Of a DNA stretch of 64,000 bases, positions 25,084-34,262 are shown one piece after another. A program made the translations under genes and the position numbers. Position 1 is the stretch's first letter. Every line of letters begins with the position of its first letter. The DNA is from JALCOL01 sp022649665 (GTDB lineage: Bacteria; Bacillota; Bacilli; Lactobacillales; Enterococcaceae): NCBI GenBank assembly GCA_030372335.1, contig JAUDCW010000005.1. One strand, written 5' to 3'. Under the pieces are notes generated by a model. It saw only the letters and a program-made list of their open reading frames with translations. It was not told where the DNA came from and made no database searches.

Positions 25084-25848
25084 TCATCCTTTTTTCTGCA
25101 TTTCTGTTCCGATGACGGCGGCGCCGATCGCACCTGTATATTGGGCAAGCGGATCGGTTTCGACCGGGCGGCCGATCGCCTCGGACAAGATTTCTTTAAT
25201 ACGAATACTTTGCGAAAGTCCCCCAGAGAAGAATACTTTTCCGGCGGCTGACGGCTGTGTTTTGAAAAATTGATTAGCGACGCGTTCGGCGATCGATTGC
25301 AATACGCCAAGCGCCACGTCCTGTTTTTGAGCGCCTTGAGCGATCAGCGAGATCACTTCTGTTTCGGCAAAAACCGTGCACATACTGTTGATCTTGACCG
25401 GGGAAGCGCCTTGGATAAATCCATCGAGCTCGGGCAGCTCTTCACCTAAGACCCGCATCATCACTTCAACAAAGCGTCCGGTCCCCGCCGCACATTTATC
25501 ATTCATATTGAATTCCTCGATGTCACCGTTCGGAGAAAGACAGATCGTTTTGCTGTCTTGACCGCCGATATCGATGATACTGCGGACTTCCGGACATAAA
25601 AAGCGCGCCCCGCGGCTGTGGCAGGTGATCTCGGTCACTGAGCGATCGCTTGCGAGCAGCTTGCGCCCGTAACCGGTCGAAACGACCAAATCGCGATCCG
25701 AATCGTAATCGAATTTTGCGAGGATTTCTTCCATTGCCGCTTTCGGCGCCCCGGCCGTCAAGCGCAAGTACTTATCTAAAAGGTTCCCATCACTAAAAAC
25801 GACGGCTTTCGTCGTGGTTGAACCGGAATCCATGCCGATCACCCGCAT
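25084..25848 (-). CDS. ATP-dependent activase of the BadF/HgdC family (iron-sulfur electron donor)
   Basis: A 254-residue ASKHA-fold ATPase. GMDSGSTTTKAVV and IDIGGQDSKTI bind ATP; the cysteines in NDKCAAGTGRF and NSMCTVFAE match those that hold the shared [4Fe-4S] cluster of the homodimer. It injects a low-potential electron, driven by ATP hydrolysis, into the reductase encoded directly upstream in the operon; the two reading frames abut with no gap. Usually called activator of 2-hydroxyacyl-CoA dehydratase, or DCCP reductase. Confidence 0.9.
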   Translation of the reverse strand: MRVIGMDSGSTTTKAVVFSDGNLLDKYLRLTAGAPKAAMEEILAKFDYDSDRDLVVSTGYGRKLLASDRSVTEITCHSRGARFLCPEVRSIIDIGGQDSKTICLSPNGDIEEFNMNDKCAAGTGRFVEVMMRVLGEELPELDGFIQGASPVKINSMCTVFAETEVISLIAQGAQKQDVALGVLQSIAERVANQFFKTQPSAAGKVFFSGGLSQSIRIKEILSEAIGRPVETDPLAQYTGAIGAAVIGTEMQKKG

Positions 25849-27024
25849 TTATTTTCCACTTCCTCCTTGGAGCATTTCGATAAAGGCTGCGACACGCGTA
25901 TTGATCTGCCCCAAATCAGCCGTTGAATAGTCGGTCTCCAAGTAGATATACGGCGTATGCTTCTCTTCTTGGCAGAAGTGCTTCATCTTCAGCGATTCAA
26001 CCGAAAATGGCGTGCAGAATTGCAAGACCATATCAAGAACGCCGTCTGCTTGATAGTCGTCGATCATTTGCGAGATCAAATCGAAGCGCGTCGTATTGTT
26101 CGACATGCACGCACAGCCGATATTCAAATATTTTTCCGCTAGCGCTTGGAAAACATCAGGCTCATTCTCATCGACCAGCTGTTCATTGGCTTTGGCGACC
26201 GTGCAGTTCTCGAAACCAACGATCTCGCCGCCGTTTTCTTCGATCGCACGGATCACTTTTTCGGTGACCCCGCCGATCGGCGAACCAGTCACCAAGATCC
26301 GCGGCTTGCGGGTTTTCGCCGGTGCTTGTTTTTGCGCACGCTCTTTGACTTCCGCAGTCGCATTTTCAAGAGTCGCGATCAGCTCCTGTTTATCAAACGT
26401 ATAATTGGCGCCATACATCACTTTAAAGATTTCGGAGCCTTTGATGATCGCCGGATTTTGTTTGCCTAAACCGTAAAAATCTTTGCGGGCTTGGCGTTCG
26501 CGGTTTTTGAGTTCGATCGCTTGGCGGAGCGCCTCTTCCGTGATCTCGATCCCTAAATAGTCTTCCAATTTTTCTTTGAAGGCAATGATCTCCTGCTTCC
26601 AAAGTTCCATGCTCATCGGTGTCTGGCGGGTATTCGGCAGATTCATCAAATAGACATCTTTAAAGTCGCTCATATACTCATACATTTTTTTCTTGCCGTC
26701 GCAAGTCGTTTCACCGACGACGAGATCAGAAAAATAAAAGTAAGGGCATTTATCGGTTTTGCCGAAGCCATAGCTCGATTTGATCAATGGACATAAATTA
26801 CGCGGCAAATCTTCTTCGGCAGCGGTGATCGTTTCGTCTGAAGTGGAACAAAGGCTGATCTGGATCGCGCCGGCCGCCATGACGACCTCTTCGGGCATGA
26901 AGGTGCAGTATACGCCGACGACCGGCGTCCCTTGTTCTTTGAACTCTTTGACTTTCATAAAGCCTGCCTGCCGCGCCTCGCCAAATCCTTCAAAAATTTC
27001 TGGAAGCTCTGTTTTAATTATCAT
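25849..27024 (-). CDS. 2-hydroxyacyl-CoA dehydratase-like / double-cubane-cluster reductase (YjiM-like)
   Basis: A 391-residue single-subunit member of the HgdB/FldC fold. Cysteines that could hold the iron-sulfur cluster occur in GVYCTFMPEE, SLCSTSDE, RNLCPLIKSSYG, DKCPYFYFSD, GETTCDGKKK and GCACMSNN. A true dehydratase has two subunits; here there is one plus an activase, as in YjiM/YjiL and the DCCP proteins that reduce small molecules at an [8Fe-9S] double cubane. No acyl-CoA transferase is nearby, which favours the DCCP interpretation. The start at ATG 27024 follows GGGAG. Substrate unknown; oxygen-sensitive chemistry is expected. Confidence 0.8.
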   Translation of the reverse strand: MIIKTELPEIFEGFGEARQAGFMKVKEFKEQGTPVVGVYCTFMPEEVVMAAGAIQISLCSTSDETITAAEEDLPRNLCPLIKSSYGFGKTDKCPYFYFSDLVVGETTCDGKKKMYEYMSDFKDVYLMNLPNTRQTPMSMELWKQEIIAFKEKLEDYLGIEITEEALRQAIELKNRERQARKDFYGLGKQNPAIIKGSEIFKVMYGANYTFDKQELIATLENATAEVKERAQKQAPAKTRKPRILVTGSPIGGVTEKVIRAIEENGGEIVGFENCTVAKANEQLVDENEPDVFQALAEKYLNIGCACMSNNTTRFDLISQMIDDYQADGVLDMVLQFCTPFSVESLKMKHFCQEEKHTPYIYLETDYSTADLGQINTRVAAFIEMLQGGSGK

Positions 27025-27074
27025 ATTCTCTATCTCCCAAATCCGTATTCGGGCAAAAACGTGTGCCATTCGAA

Positions 27075-27088
27075 ACGAAGCGCTTGCA
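27075..27088 (-). promoter_or_regulatory. cre-like site upstream of the reductase operon
   Basis: TGCAAGCGCTTCGT on the minus strand resembles a CcpA catabolite-response element (TGNAANCGNTNNCA) with a few mismatches, about 50 nt before the first gene. Confidence 0.35.
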
Positions 27089-27185
27089 TAAACGCTGTCT
27101 ATAATAGTGATAACGATTTCCTAATCCATTCTAACAAAAAAGCAAACAACAATCTATATAAAATTGAGGTTTGCTAAATTAATTT

Positions 27186-28544
27186 TTATTTTAAAAGTTC
27201 GACCCCGTATGTCCCGAGAGTCTTGATCTTTCCGCCTAAGAGTTCGATCTCTTCCAGCGCATTTTCGATCAATGCAGCTTTTTTCGGCAAAAGGACATCG
27301 AGCAAAAAGAAATACTCGCCGAGCGTCGTTTTCATCGGTCGGGATTCGATCTTGCTGAGGGAGATGTTCCGCCAAGCAAAGCACGAAAGCGCTTGGTGCA
27401 GGATCCCGGGCGTGTCGTTGGGCATCGTCAAGATCAAGGAAGTCTTAGCGGGCGGCAGCACGTCGAGTGTTTGACCGTCTTTTCCCAGCAGCCAAAAGCG
27501 GGTCTGATTGACTGCCAAGTCTTGGATATTTTTTTCGGCGACCGCCAGACCATATACCTCAGCGGCGGAGAGCGGTGCGATCGCGAGCAGATTCTCTTCC
27601 GGATGCTCCGCAATGAACTGCGCAGCCGCCGCTGTTGAGGTCGTGATCTCTTCTTGGATCTGCGGCAGCTCCTGTTCGATAAACAGGCGCGACTGTGCGA
27701 GCGCCTGCGGATGTGAAAGGATCTTTCTCGCTTTTTTCCACTCATTTTGATGCGCTGGATGGACTAAAAGCTGTTGATGGATCGGCAGCACGACTTCTTG
27801 GAGGACTTTGACCGAATCCATATGGAACAAGCTGTCGACGGTCATATGGACGGAGCCTTCGATCGTGTTCTCGACCGGCAGGATCGCAAAGTCGACTTTG
27901 CCGCTGTCGAGTGCTACTAGACAATCGGTGATCTGCGGATAAGGAAGTTTTTCCCATTCTTCCGGGGTGCCGCGGCGCGCGGCTTCTTCGGAAAAAGAGC
28001 CTTGCGGGCCTAAGAAACCCAGTTTTTTTGGATGGAGATGCAAAAATTGCGGGAATTCAGCCAAAATCGTTTCAGCAACTTTTTCCGGCGTTGAGCCATC
28101 AGTATCGACGGTAAAGTCTGCACTGGCTTCGTAAAGCGGCTGCCGAAATTCAAATAATTCGACTAGTTCATCAAAAGGCTGTGAATCCGCAAGCGGCCGT
28201 TCGTTTTCTTCATCGAGCGTGATCCGCTGAAAAGTGGTCTCAGCAGAGGTGTGCAAGTAAATGACCGGATAAAGCTCCGCCAAGACTTCTTGCGAAAGTT
28301 TGCTCGTGACGATCCCGCCGCCGGTGATCAAGATCCCCTCTTCTTCCTTCATTTCCTGCAGCAGTTTCGTCTCTTCTCTGCGAAAAGCCTCTTCGCCAAA
28401 AGCATCGAAGAAAGCCGGGATCCCGCCGATCTTCTCTTCTAATAACGTATCGAGATCGTGGACCGGCATTCCGAGTCTTTGACCTAGCAGAGCGCCGACA
28501 GTACTTTTTCCCGCTCCCATAAAGCCGATCAGTGTCAAATTCAA
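27186..28544 (-). CDS. Fused shikimate kinase - prephenate dehydratase
   Basis: A 452-residue fusion. Residues 1-165 are a shikimate kinase (AroK) with Walker A GFMGAGKST, DLDTLLEEKIG, FRREET and TGGGIV. After a short linker (FLHLHPKK) residues ~172-355 are a prephenate dehydratase with LGFLGPQGSFSEEAA, LPVENTIEGSV, TSTAAAAQFI and NQTRFWLLG (the catalytic Thr-Arg-Phe). The last ~80 residues are an ACT domain with SKIESRP, the usual phenylalanine-binding feedback motif. No stop or frameshift separates them. It overlaps aroA by 4 nt and ends the aro operon. It would carry out both the fifth shikimate step and the Phe branch step. Confidence 0.92.
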   Translation of the reverse strand: MNLTLIGFMGAGKSTVGALLGQRLGMPVHDLDTLLEEKIGGIPAFFDAFGEEAFRREETKLLQEMKEEEGILITGGGIVTSKLSQEVLAELYPVIYLHTSAETTFQRITLDEENERPLADSQPFDELVELFEFRQPLYEASADFTVDTDGSTPEKVAETILAEFPQFLHLHPKKLGFLGPQGSFSEEAARRGTPEEWEKLPYPQITDCLVALDSGKVDFAILPVENTIEGSVHMTVDSLFHMDSVKVLQEVVLPIHQQLLVHPAHQNEWKKARKILSHPQALAQSRLFIEQELPQIQEEITTSTAAAAQFIAEHPEENLLAIAPLSAAEVYGLAVAEKNIQDLAVNQTRFWLLGKDGQTLDVLPPAKTSLILTMPNDTPGILHQALSCFAWRNISLSKIESRPMKTTLGEYFFLLDVLLPKKAALIENALEEIELLGGKIKTLGTYGVELLK

Positions 28545-29830
28545 TGCGCTTCACGCTCCTCTAAATGGTTCAGATCAGTAAAAAACGTCGGATAGGAAAT
28601 ATTGATCGCTTCGCTATGGGCCAATTCGACTGTCCCGGTTTTGACGAGGAGTGCCGCGACTTGGAGCATCATCCCGATCCGGTGATCATGGAAACTGTCA
28701 ACTGTGCCGCCGTGGAGCGGTGTCGGACCATTCACGATCCAGCCGTCTGTCGTACTGGTGATGTCAGCTCCTAAAGCAGTCAAGACTTTCGTGACTGCTT
28801 CGATGCGGTCGGTCTCTTTGACTTTCAACTCTTCTGCGTCGCGGATCACAGTCCGCCCTTTCGCTTGCGTTGCTAAAAGCGCGATCAGCGGCAGTTCATC
28901 GATCAAACGCGGAATGATCGGGCCGGAAACTTCGCAGGCTGAAAGCGGACTGGAGCACACGACTAGTGTACCGAAATGTTCTTTTTCATTCAGCTCTTTG
29001 ATTTCAATATCGGCTCCCATCGCTTTCATGACGTCGATGATCCCGGTCCGCGTCGGACTCAAGCCGACGTTTTCCAGCTGGATCCGGCTGTTTGGCACCA
29101 TAGCGCCGGCCGCCAGAAAGAAAGCGGCGGAAGAGATATCCCCGGGAACAAAGATTTCTTGAGCGCTCAAATGCTGCGGCCCGCGCAAACGGATCGTCAG
29201 CCCCTCGACTTCGATTTGCCCGCCGAACATCTTGATCATTTCTTCTGTGTGATTGCGCGTCGCCGCCAGCTCGATGATTTCCGTCGTTCCAGGAGTTTCC
29301 AAAGCAGCGAACAAAATCGCTGATTTGACTTGCGCGCTGGCGACCGGCATTTCATAGCGGATCGCATGCAGCGGGCGCCCTTTGATAAGGAGCGGCGGGA
29401 AGCAGCGTTCGCCTTGGCCGGTGATGTCGGCTCCCATCGCGTTGAGCGGGATGCTGACGCGGTCCATCGGGCGTTTGGAAAGTGAAGCATCGCCGAAAAG
29501 CCGGCTTTCAAAGGATGTTCCCGCTAAAATGCCGGACAAGAGCCGGATCGTCGTCCCGGAGTTCCCCATATCAAGCGGGACGTTCGCGGGCTTTAACCCT
29601 TCAAAGCCCTTGCCGACGACTTCGATCACTTCGCCGTCATCTGTGATCTCAACTCCAAGCGTGCGAAAAGCCTTCAGTGTACTCAGGCAGTCTTCGCCGC
29701 GCAAAAAATGATGGATGCGCGTCGTTCCGCGAGCCAACGCGCCGAACATGATGCTGCGATGGCTGATCGATTTATCGCCGGGCACTTGAAGCGTTCCGTG
29801 GAGACCTTGCGAGTGCGTTTGCAGTTTCAT
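28541..29830 (-). CDS. aroA: 3-phosphoshikimate 1-carboxyvinyltransferase (EPSP synthase)
   Basis: A 429-residue EPSP synthase joining shikimate 3-phosphate with PEP. VPGDKSISHRSIMFGALA, LDMGNSGTTIRLLSGILAG, SKRPMDRV and the C-terminal KVKETDRI are the substrate and PEP sites. The GNSGTTIRL form and overall pattern are like the Firmicute (class II) enzymes. Length normal. Confidence 0.97.
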   Translation of the reverse strand: MKLQTHSQGLHGTLQVPGDKSISHRSIMFGALARGTTRIHHFLRGEDCLSTLKAFRTLGVEITDDGEVIEVVGKGFEGLKPANVPLDMGNSGTTIRLLSGILAGTSFESRLFGDASLSKRPMDRVSIPLNAMGADITGQGERCFPPLLIKGRPLHAIRYEMPVASAQVKSAILFAALETPGTTEIIELAATRNHTEEMIKMFGGQIEVEGLTIRLRGPQHLSAQEIFVPGDISSAAFFLAAGAMVPNSRIQLENVGLSPTRTGIIDVMKAMGADIEIKELNEKEHFGTLVVCSSPLSACEVSGPIIPRLIDELPLIALLATQAKGRTVIRDAEELKVKETDRIEAVTKVLTALGADITSTTDGWIVNGPTPLHGGTVDSFHDHRIGMMLQVAALLVKTGTVELAHSEAINISYPTFFTDLNHLEEREAH

Positions 29831-29842
29831 TTGATTTCCTCC

Positions 29843-30949
29843 CTATTCGTCCGTCACATTTTCTTTGACTGAAAAACCATGTTCGCGAAGCCCCCGCTCG
29901 GCTTTTTGCTGATCGCTTTGCGAACGAAAAGTCAAATGCAGGATCCCGTTGATCTCTTCGCGTGTTTCAAGGATCCGGATATTGACCAGCGATAAATCAG
30001 CCTTCGCCAAAAGCAGGGTGACGTCGCTGATCGAACCGGCGCGATCCGGGATATCGACGAACAAATCGTAAAAGCTTGGCAAAACGCCTGGTGCTTTTTT
30101 CGGCAAAGTATCGCGAGTCGCCTTTGCTCCCTCAAAAAATTGCAGGATCTTTTCCTGATCGCGCGTTTCGAGCCATTTTTGGATCTTTGCCAATACTTCC
30201 TGCCAATCTGTCAACTGTTCATGGATCGCTTCGCGGTTCGTCAGCAGGATATCCGTCCACATGACTGGGTCTGAGGAGGCGATCCGGGTAATATCCTTGA
30301 ATCCGCCGGCCGCCAAGCGCGTGATCTCAGGATAGTTTTCAGAAAAACGGCGCGTCTGGTTGACCAGTCCGGCTGCCATGATATGCGGGATATGGCTCAA
30401 ATTACTAGTGACTTCATCGTGGTCTTTAGCAGCAGCTACGATGAACTTGCTGTCGGTAGCGGCTAATAATTTTTTGAGCCGTTCGATTTTCTCGGGCGAA
30501 GCGGTCGGTGCGGGCGTCAAAAAATAATAAGCATTTTCAAAGAGATCGCTTCTGGCAGCGTCCGGGCCGGATTTATGCGATCCAGCCATGGGATGGCCGC
30601 CAATAAAATTTGCTTCAAGAGTTGGCAGTGCAGCAGCTTTCGCCATCACGGTTTGCTTCGTACTGCCGGTATCGGTAATGATCACCCGCTGTTTCAGCGG
30701 TATTTGAGCGAGTTCATCTAAAAGCTGGAGCGCGGCTTGGACAGGAACCGCTAAAATGATCACATCGGCGCTTTTGGCTGCCTGCTGATAATCATCAACG
30801 ATCTGGTCAGTTAACTGACGCTTTTCTGCTTCTTGGCGGTGCTTCGGATCCGCATCGAAACCGAGCACTTCATCGTTTGTATTTTCTTTGATATTCAGGG
30901 CAAGCGAGCCGCCGATCAATCCCAAGCCGATGATTAGTATTTTTTCCAA
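29843..30949 (-). CDS. tyrA: Prephenate dehydrogenase with ACT domain
   Basis: A 368-residue TyrA making 4-hydroxyphenylpyruvate for tyrosine. It has an N-terminal NAD site IIGLGLIGGSLA, the catalytic histidine region GGHPMAGSHKSG, and HDEVTSNLSHIPHIMA in the helical dimer domain. Residues ~295-368 form an ACT domain (FVDIPDRAGSISDVT), probably for tyrosine feedback. Confidence 0.96.
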   Translation of the reverse strand: MEKILIIGLGLIGGSLALNIKENTNDEVLGFDADPKHRQEAEKRQLTDQIVDDYQQAAKSADVIILAVPVQAALQLLDELAQIPLKQRVIITDTGSTKQTVMAKAAALPTLEANFIGGHPMAGSHKSGPDAARSDLFENAYYFLTPAPTASPEKIERLKKLLAATDSKFIVAAAKDHDEVTSNLSHIPHIMAAGLVNQTRRFSENYPEITRLAAGGFKDITRIASSDPVMWTDILLTNREAIHEQLTDWQEVLAKIQKWLETRDQEKILQFFEGAKATRDTLPKKAPGVLPSFYDLFVDIPDRAGSISDVTLLLAKADLSLVNIRILETREEINGILHLTFRSQSDQQKAERGLREHGFSVKENVTDE

Positions 30950-30964
30950 ATAAGTCGTTCCTCT

Positions 30965-32131
30965 CTACCAATTTTGAAGTGTCATGCGGTAAGCAGCCAC
31001 TTCGCGCTTCAGGCGTTCAAAGCTATCTGCTGAAAACTGTTCACTCAATACTTTGGCCAGCTCTGTTGCAACGACATTTTCCATCACGACCGCTGCCGCT
31101 GGGACAGCAGTCGTGTCAGAGCGTTCGACGGTTGCCTGATAGACTTCTTTTGTTTCGATATCGACCGTATCGAGCGATTTATAAAGCGTGGGGATCGGCT
31201 TCATCACTCCATTGATGACGAGCGGCATGCCGCTTGTCATTCCGCCTTCCATCCCGCCGAGATGATTCGTTTTTCGCGAGTAGCCGCGTGTTTTGTCCCA
31301 AACGATCTCATCTTGAACTAATGAGCCTGGCAGCTCGCCTAACTGGTTTCCTTCGCCGAAAGAAACGGCCTTGAATGCATTGATGCTGATGACTGCCATC
31401 GCTAAACGCGCATCGAGTTTGCGGTCCCATTCGACATAGGAGCCGAGACCGGCCGGCAAGTTTTCAACGATCACGCGGATCGTGCCGCCCAAAGTGTCGC
31501 CCGCTTTTTTCGCCGCATCGATCGCGCGGATCATCGCTTCTTCGGCCTCGGGATCCGCCACTCGGACTGCGGACTCTTCAGTCAGCTGCTGGATCTCGGC
31601 GAGCGGCCGTTCCGGAACACTTGCTGCGACTCCGCCGAGCGAGGTCACGAGTGCTGCAGTTTCGATCCCTAATTCGTGCAACATTTTTTTGGCAACAGCA
31701 CCAACGGCGACGCGCATTGTCGTCTCGCGAGCACTTGAACGTTCCAAAACATTTCGAAGATCCGCGAAATCATATTTCATTCCGCCGACCAGATCAGCAT
31801 GTCCCGGCCGCGGATGAGTGATCCGGCGTTTAGCAGCTCCTTCTGGATTTGGAGCAGCGTTCATGATCTTTTCCCAGTTTTTCCAGTCGTGGTTCTCTAC
31901 GACCAGCGTCACCGGTGAGCCGAGAGTCAGTCCGTGGCGGACTCCTGAAGTGATCTTGACTTGATCAGTTTCGATCTTCATTCGGCCGCCGCGGCCGTAG
32001 CCTTTTTGGCGGCGCGCCAATTCGCGGTCGATGTCTGCTGCTGCAAGCGGCATCCCGGCTGGCAGCCCCTCGATGATCGCCGTAAGTTCAGGACCGTGAG
32101 ATTCGCCGGCTGTTAGTAATCGCAATGTCAT
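30965..32131 (-). CDS. aroC: Chorismate synthase
   Basis: A 388-residue FMN-dependent enzyme converting EPSP to chorismate. The signatures GESHGPELTAIIEGLPAG, GRGGRMKIE, RSSARETTMRVAVGA, SINAFKAVSFG and GGMTSGMPLV are all present. It overlaps aroB by 4 nt. Confidence 0.97.
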   Translation of the reverse strand: MTLRLLTAGESHGPELTAIIEGLPAGMPLAAADIDRELARRQKGYGRGGRMKIETDQVKITSGVRHGLTLGSPVTLVVENHDWKNWEKIMNAAPNPEGAAKRRITHPRPGHADLVGGMKYDFADLRNVLERSSARETTMRVAVGAVAKKMLHELGIETAALVTSLGGVAASVPERPLAEIQQLTEESAVRVADPEAEEAMIRAIDAAKKAGDTLGGTIRVIVENLPAGLGSYVEWDRKLDARLAMAVISINAFKAVSFGEGNQLGELPGSLVQDEIVWDKTRGYSRKTNHLGGMEGGMTSGMPLVINGVMKPIPTLYKSLDTVDIETKEVYQATVERSDTTAVPAAAVVMENVVATELAKVLSEQFSADSFERLKREVAAYRMTLQNW

Positions 32132-33207
32132 TGGATCGCCTCCTCTTTCAAGTAATCGCGCATCTCTTCTACCGGGATCACAGTGATTTCTGCTTCGCCG
32201 ATTTTTTTCAATGTAATGATCTTGATCATGCGGCCGCGCGCTTTTTTATCATGGGTCAGCGCGTGATACAGCTGTTCTTCCGGCCATTCGGGAAGTTTGC
32301 TTGGCAAATGGAATTTTTCCAGCATTTGAATGATTTTTTCCGTCGTTCCGGCAGGTGTCAACCCTTTTTCTTCGGCGATCCGTGTCAATTGGACCATTCC
32401 AAGCGCGACTCCTTCGCCGTGCGTGATCACGCCGTAGCCGAATGTATTTTCGATAGCGTGTCCGATCGTATGGCCGAAATTCAAGATCAAGCGCTGGCCG
32501 TTATCAAAGACATCTTCTTCGACGACTTTGCGTTTGACTTCCAAACACGCTAAGATCACTGACTCGCAATGTGCCAGCAGATCCTCTTCGTCTTTCAGCT
32601 CCGCCAGTTCCCGCCAAAGACTTGCGTCAGCGATCGCGGCACATTTCACGATCTCCGCGATCCCTTCGCGGACGTGGCGCATCTCAAGTGTCTGCAATAC
32701 TTCGGGGTCGATCAAAACGCCGCGCGGCTGCGCAAAAGTGCCGACTAGATTTTTCGCCCGCGTCGTGTTGAGCGCGGTCTTGCCGCCGATGCTCGAGTCG
32801 ACTTGCGCTAAGAGCGTGGTCGGGATCTGGACGAACGAAATGCCGCGCATAAAGGTCGAAGCTGCAAATGCTGCCAGATCGCCGACGACTCCGCCGCCCA
32901 GAGCAACGACACTGTCCGTCCGTGTAAATTCTGCGTCAGCCAGCGCGTCATATAACTTTTCCGCTTCAGCGAGCGATTTCGAGCGTTCGCCATTCGGGAT
33001 CACGGTCTTGAACAGCTCAAAGCCGTGCCCTTCTAAAGCGCTGATGAGTGTTTTGGAATACAGCGAATCAACGGTATCATCGGTCACGATCATCAATTTG
33101 CGCGGAGTGAAAATTTTTTCCAGCCAAGCACCGGAATTTTTCAACGCACCGCGGTCGATCGTGATCGTGTAGGCGTGTTGCGGGATGTTTACTTTTAATT
33201 CTTTCAT
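32128..33207 (-). CDS. aroB: 3-dehydroquinate synthase
   Basis: A 359-residue NAD- and metal-dependent enzyme, second step of the shikimate pathway. NGERSKSL, ALGGGVVGDLAAFAAS, PTTLLAQVDSSIGGKTA, and the zinc ligands in EIVKCAA, LNFGHTIGHAIE and HGEGVALGM are visible. Two starts are possible: TTG 33213 (4-5 nt from AAAGGAG) or ATG 33207 (10 nt). The ATG is chosen. Confidence 0.96.
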   Translation of the reverse strand: MKELKVNIPQHAYTITIDRGALKNSGAWLEKIFTPRKLMIVTDDTVDSLYSKTLISALEGHGFELFKTVIPNGERSKSLAEAEKLYDALADAEFTRTDSVVALGGGVVGDLAAFAASTFMRGISFVQIPTTLLAQVDSSIGGKTALNTTRAKNLVGTFAQPRGVLIDPEVLQTLEMRHVREGIAEIVKCAAIADASLWRELAELKDEEDLLAHCESVILACLEVKRKVVEEDVFDNGQRLILNFGHTIGHAIENTFGYGVITHGEGVALGMVQLTRIAEEKGLTPAGTTEKIIQMLEKFHLPSKLPEWPEEQLYHALTHDKKARGRMIKIITLKKIGEAEITVIPVEEMRDYLKEEAIQ

Positions 33208-33222
33208 CGGCAAAGTTCTCCT

Positions 33223-34251
33223 TTAGGCAACCGGCAAAGCACGGATTTGTTCCATCGCTTGCTGGAGCTGTTCGATTTGTTCCATCATTTCAAGGTAGTG
33301 CGCTTCGTTCAGCGATTGTGGACCGTCGCTTAACGCGTGTGACGGATCCGGATGAACTTCAACGATCAAGCCATCTGCTCCAGCAGCGACGCTGGCACGG
33401 GCCATCGGTGTCACAAGGTCCCATAAGCCTGTTCCGTGGCTCGGATCGACGATGATCGGGAAATGACTCATTTTTTTGATCAGCGGAACCGCACTCAAAT
33501 CAAGCGTATTGCGGGTCGCTGTTTCGTAGGTGCGGATCCCGCGTTCGATAAAGATCACTTGCTGATTTCCTTGGTTCGCAACATATTCAGCCGCATTCAA
33601 CCATTCTTCGATCGTCCCGCTGATCCCGCGCTTCAAGCCGACGGGTTTCCCCGTTCGCCCGACCGCTTCCAGCAAACGGAAGTTTTGCATGTTGCGCGCG
33701 CCGATCTGCATGATGTCGCTGTATTCGGCAACAAGATCAACATTTTCTTCATCCATTACTTCAGTGATCACTTTCAAGCCGTTCTCATCTGCCGCTTGCC
33801 GGATGTACTTCAAGCCTTCCTCGCCCAATCCTTGGAAAGAGTATGGTGAAGTGCGCGGTTTGAACGCTCCGCCGCGCAAGATCTGGCCGCCGCCTGCGCG
33901 CACGATCTCAGCAGTTTCCTGGATCTGTTCCAAGCTTTCGATCGCGCAAGGCCCGGCCATCGTGACGAAGTGGCCATTGCCGACTTTGACCCCATCGACA
34001 TCGACGACAGTATTCGCCGGATGGAAGTCACGCGAGGTCAGCTTGTACGTGTGAGTGATGCGGATCGCGTTTTCCACTCCTTCGTAACTCAAGAATAAGC
34101 GGTCTTGCAAGCGATGCGTGTCGCCTAAAACACCGATCACCATATGTTGTCTTCCTTGGCTGAGCTGCGCATTGAAGCCTTCCTGTTTGATGCGCGAAAC
34201 GACTTGTTTGACTTGTTTCGGGGTCGCGTTGTTTTTCATAATAATGATCAT
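33223..34251 (-). CDS. aroF: DAHP synthase (3-deoxy-7-phosphoheptulonate synthase), type I-beta
   Basis: A 342-residue enzyme joining PEP and erythrose 4-phosphate to start the shikimate pathway. The N-terminal ~70 residues form a ferredoxin-like regulatory domain as in Bacillus/Thermotoga enzymes. The barrel has MAGPCAIES, GAFKPRTSPYSFQGLG, IGARNMQN, LKRGISGTIEEW, VDPSHGTG and EVHPDP. Such domains bind Tyr or Phe for feedback, so the operon would have both enzyme-level and attenuation control. Confidence 0.95.
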   Translation of the reverse strand: MIIIMKNNATPKQVKQVVSRIKQEGFNAQLSQGRQHMVIGVLGDTHRLQDRLFLSYEGVENAIRITHTYKLTSRDFHPANTVVDVDGVKVGNGHFVTMAGPCAIESLEQIQETAEIVRAGGGQILRGGAFKPRTSPYSFQGLGEEGLKYIRQAADENGLKVITEVMDEENVDLVAEYSDIMQIGARNMQNFRLLEAVGRTGKPVGLKRGISGTIEEWLNAAEYVANQGNQQVIFIERGIRTYETATRNTLDLSAVPLIKKMSHFPIIVDPSHGTGLWDLVTPMARASVAAGADGLIVEVHPDPSHALSDGPQSLNEAHYLEMMEQIEQLQQAMEQIRALPVA

Positions 34252-34262
34252 TGAGATTCCTC

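Noticed and set aside
24093..25310. Longer version of the MoeA-like protein starting at 25310
   Set aside because: The extra 78 residues read through the activase gene in another frame and are rich in Arg/Ser/Pro; the start at 25076 has a ribosome binding site and the family N-terminus.
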